Shown: in pieces, positions 61,579 through 64,000 of the stretch
How positions within the stretch are numbered: the stretch's first letter is position 1
Layout of the letters: every line of letters starts with the position of its first letter
Assembly (NCBI RefSeq): GCF_013456555.2
Contig: NZ_CP084883.1
Coordinates: forward strand, 62,001-126,000
Length of the DNA stretch: 64,000 bases
Source: Natrinema zhouii
GTDB lineage: Archaea; Halobacteriota; Halobacteria; Halobacteriales; Natrialbaceae
Direction: 5' to 3'
Translations under genes and position numbers: made by a program
The notes under the pieces: model-generated
What the model was told of the DNA's origin: nothing
The model's input: only the letters and a program-made list of their open reading frames with translations
The model's database searches: none

Positions 61579-62328
61579 ATGAAGGAGACAGGGTTACTAT
61601 TTGATCAATCTGAAGTGCGAGACGCAATAGAAACGGGAGAGCTACTCACGTGGAAGAAAAAGAGATATATCGAGTTCAGAGAGACGATGCGGAGCACTCG
61701 CTACCCCTGCCACTTCGCGGTAAACGCTGAGCGTAACGATACCGCTCGTTACCTCTTCATTGGAGATGTTCGTGATCGCGATGCACTCCTCAAAGTGAGA
61801 GAAGGGTTGCGACAATATCTGGACCAGTATCAGTCGATAGCCGAACGAACGACCTTGGTGATATTTTTCAAACCTCCTAACGAAGATCAAAGTGAACAGA
61901 AATATCGCGATCAATTCTGGAGAGTTCTCGAATTCCTAAACGAACGAGATCCGGAACCATGGCCCAGCGACATTCCTGAGGACCCAAATGATCCAGAGTG
62001 GGAATTCTGCTTCTCTGGAGAATCAATGTTTATCGTCGGGCGCGCTCCATTCTATACGGATCGAAAGAGTAGGTATACGCAATATGGACTAGAAATAACA
62101 GTCCAGCCACGGAGAATCCTTGATGATGTTAGTGGAGATACGATGGAAGGCCAACATGCTCGCTCGGTAATCAGAGATCGGTTAAAGGACTATGATGATG
62201 TTACACCTCATCCTGACATTGGTGATTATGGTGATCCCAATACTCGGGAATGGGAACAATATCTACTTCCAACATCGAATAAGGATAGTTTGGAAGAATT
62301 TCCATTTAAAATAGATGCAGAAAGATAA
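61579..62328 (+). CDS. YqcI/YcgG family protein (GntA-like heme-dependent N-hydroxylase)
   Basis: A 249-residue protein with the YqcI/YcgG landmarks: RYPCHFAVNAER (41-52), PWPSDIPEDPNDPEWEFCFS (127-146), GESMFIVGRAPFYT, and HPDIGDYGDPNTREWEQYLL (211-230). Members include GntA, the heme-dependent hydroxylase that acts on an arginine-derived nitrogen in guanitoxin synthesis. It starts 25 bp after the APS kinase fusion, in the same direction. The DNA is more AT-rich than the neighbourhood, suggesting recent transfer. Heme binding and substrate are inferred only. Confidence 0.8.
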   Translation: MKETGLLFDQSEVRDAIETGELLTWKKKRYIEFRETMRSTRYPCHFAVNAERNDTARYLFIGDVRDRDALLKVREGLRQYLDQYQSIAERTTLVIFFKPPNEDQSEQKYRDQFWRVLEFLNERDPEPWPSDIPEDPNDPEWEFCFSGESMFIVGRAPFYTDRKSRYTQYGLEITVQPRRILDDVSGDTMEGQHARSVIRDRLKDYDDVTPHPDIGDYGDPNTREWEQYLLPTSNKDSLEEFPFKIDAER

Positions 62329-63662
62329 TAGAATATATCATGTTCTTGTAGTGAAAATTATTGGTGAGTCATAACACAGATTTGAAGAAGATTTTGAGGT
62401 CTTTCTTCTGGATTTTCGATAGTCACGACGACAGGGTTGGAATGCATAGAAGTACAATATGAGTTTGTCCTCGGAGATACCTCAGTGTGGCGAGAACTAG
62501 GATCACGCGAGCAATCCATGGCTTTCGCCGGTATTGATGTGCACGTTCCTTCAAGGCGAGATCGTCACCTCTGGCCAGTTGTAAGAGCCTAGCACTGGTG
62601 TTAATAAACTCTCGCTCAAACACGATTTAAGTGAAGACTCTGGCGAAGTCCTCACTCGGATGGGCTGTTAGCTTTCGTTTCAAACACCGAAGGCGGACAC
62701 AATAGGGTTGTTGCGGCACGGCAAACCTGCCGTGCCTCGGTGGCTGCGACCATACTTCTCGTACGAGGTCACCGGATAAGTCTGTCTCTCAGGTGCTTCG
62801 GCAACTACTGCTCCGGGTGAGGGGTGGTTAATCCAGATCATGCTCCGGCAGACCACTATTCGCGGGCGTGTTGAGAACACCACCGTCACAGTCGAACCGA
62901 GAACCGTGACATGGTCAGTCCCAAGATTCATCGTCGCCGTTCCAATGGACGAAACACCCCATAGGTATAGATTGCCGAGATAGCGTGAACTGCTCTGTCC
63001 TCGTCTCGAGAGACTGCTACGGGTTCATCCAGTTGTAGCACTTTGCCCTCGCTTCTGTCGATCGACTGAGCGTCTTCTTCCTGAAGGTGCTCTCTACAGT
63101 TTAATACTATCGGTAGAGGAATGGTACCTACTCGGTATTTGTCGAACTACTGAGCGAATCGAACATCGTCGTCAGTGACCAGTTCTTCCGATCGCTAACG
63201 ACGGTACCCTGCTCTCGGTTAGACTCGTCCGACCATGGCCACTCTACTGGCGGGACAAACGGAGCGATAGATACAGTATACTGAAAATCATCGCAATACG
63301 AGGCTCTACGCCATCAGCAAGACTAACGGAGATGATATTAGGTCGATACATATTACTACCTCAAGTGGATATGGTGTAAGGACCGCTAGCGAGTTCGTTT
63401 CATAGAGGAGCGGAACGAGCAAGATGACGATTACCGCTGGAGTTCGACGAAGATGAAATACTGCGATAGTGGGCGAGTTCCTGATGGAGCGCGATCATTT
63501 TGAAGTGTTGTCTGAACACGGTGAGTATGCCAAAGAGATCAACGATTCTACTGACTGATTCCGCATCGAAGGTCGAATCAACCAGGGAAGTTGCGGTCGA
63601 GTTCCCTCCAGCGGGCTACGCTATTCTTCATCCAAGACGGGTAACGTCCTCCGCCAACGGGA
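62329..63662. other. 1.3-kb decayed region
   Basis: No intact gene. A minus-strand frame at 62680-62931 (MNLGTDHVTVLGSTVTVVFS ... TSYEKYGRSHRG) and one at 62423-62623 (DDLALKERAHQYRRKPWIAR) look partly protein-like and may be transposase or other debris. From 63000 on nothing coding is seen; AT-rich pieces near 63280-63360 have no feature I can name. Confidence 0.4.
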
Positions 63663-64000
63663 TTACTCCCCCATTGTTTCCTTATCAAGGTATGCCATCG
63701 CTTCCTCGTCGCTTACCTGCCCGAAGTCCTGGTAGTACTCCCCAACCGCTCGGAAGTCTCGAGGCATCTCGAGAGCGGCGACAGCGTCGGCTTCCGCCTC
63801 GAGTTCTGTGAGCGACTCCGGGGAGCCGACCGGCACTGCGAGTGTGATCCGAGCCACGTCGGCCTCCTTGACTTGCTGAAGGCACGCCATCGCTGTTGCC
63901 CCAGTCGCCACGCCATCGTCGACAATGACGACATGTTTGCCACGCAGTTCCGGAAGTCGTCCATCTTCCCGATATTGGGTGGCCTTTTCGTGGGCGTTCT
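63663..64000 (-). CDS. Phosphoribosyltransferase, N-terminus beyond the window
   Basis: The frame enters from the right edge as AHEKATQYREDGRLPELRGK, then HVVIVDDGVATGATAMACLQ, and ends DEEAMAYLDKETMGE at a stop at 63663. VVIVDDGVATGATA is the PRPP-binding loop. The usual domain organisation and the tail (MPRDFRAVGEYYQDFGQVSD) match haloarchaeal phosphoribosyltransferases related to those often annotated as erythromycin-esterase-linked or DNA/RNA-salvage enzymes. The substrate cannot be told from this part. Confidence 0.85.
   Translation of the reverse strand, partial: NAHEKATQYREDGRLPELRGKHVVIVDDGVATGATAMACLQQVKEADVARITLAVPVGSPESLTELEAEADAVAALEMPRDFRAVGEYYQDFGQVSDEEAMAYLDKETMGE

Noticed and set aside
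62423..62931. Two minus-strand frames after the sulfation cluster
   Set aside because: They look partly coding but have no full-length form or motif, so they are only mentioned as possible debris.
1..64000. CRISPR array
   Set aside because: No set of evenly spaced repeats was seen; the repeats found are dispersed and irregular.
1..64000. tRNA or rRNA genes
   Set aside because: No tRNA-like cloverleaf with TTCGAAT-type arms or rRNA core sequence was recognised on either strand.

Overview
The window is haloarchaeal chromosomal DNA. Proteins are strongly acidic, GC is high with many ctcgag strings, exported proteins carry twin-arginine (Tat) signals or Tat lipoboxes (LAGC), and there are haloarchaeal hallmarks: an archaeal membrane-bound Lon protease, a TFB-family factor, bacterio-opsin-activator (Bat) type HTH regulators, HalOD1 and DUF7344 proteins, dodecin, and a DUF2080-TnpB insertion element. 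It resembles Natrinema/Haloterrigena-type genomes, which is inference from style only. No rRNA, tRNA or CRISPR array was seen.

Layout. 0-3.9 kb: a Tat-exported beta-propeller protein whose stop codon abuts an intact IS200/IS605-type tnpB element, followed by a broken second tnpB. 4.4-6.0 kb: a tight leftward chain of small overlapping genes behind a PadR regulator, several with one-base frameshifts, resembling provirus or plasmid cargo. 6.7-9.1 kb: HTH regulator, cupin and NmrA-like reductase. 9.1-13 kb: gene-poor, with gene remnants, small zinc proteins and dispersed repeats. 13-25 kb: MFS transporter with TrmB regulator, two Tat M14 peptidases flanking a VapBC-type pair, lipoproteins, a thiamine-binding protein and a YihY membrane protein. 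26-42 kb: a long well-preserved block with an RND/MMPL exporter, Na/Ca exchanger, MATE exporter, four TetR regulators with palindromic operator-like sites, a TFB-like factor, LonB and a flavin monooxygenase. 42-58 kb: a second mosaic zone of gene fragments (trpG, ribonucleotide reductase, methyltransferase, DHFR-like, response regulator, PadR), mini-regulators, small zinc proteins and at least four repeat families.

59.2-62.3 kb: a compact rightward cluster that is the most interesting unit. It holds a sulfotransferase, two tiny overlapping ORFs, a fusion of APS kinase with a cytidylyltransferase-fold nucleotidyltransferase, and a YqcI/YcgG-family protein, the family of the guanitoxin N-hydroxylase GntA. 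It could make activated sulfate, hydroxylate a nitrogen and sulfate a small molecule or glycan; this is inference. The end of the window holds decayed DNA and a phosphoribosyltransferase that runs off the edge.

Two themes recur. First, many genes are intact except for one single-base frameshift, so either decay is recent or the assembly has indel errors. Second, the accessory zones share short dispersed repeats, including a 75-76 bp element with inverted ends at 12.4 and 54.2 kb, often next to small genes.
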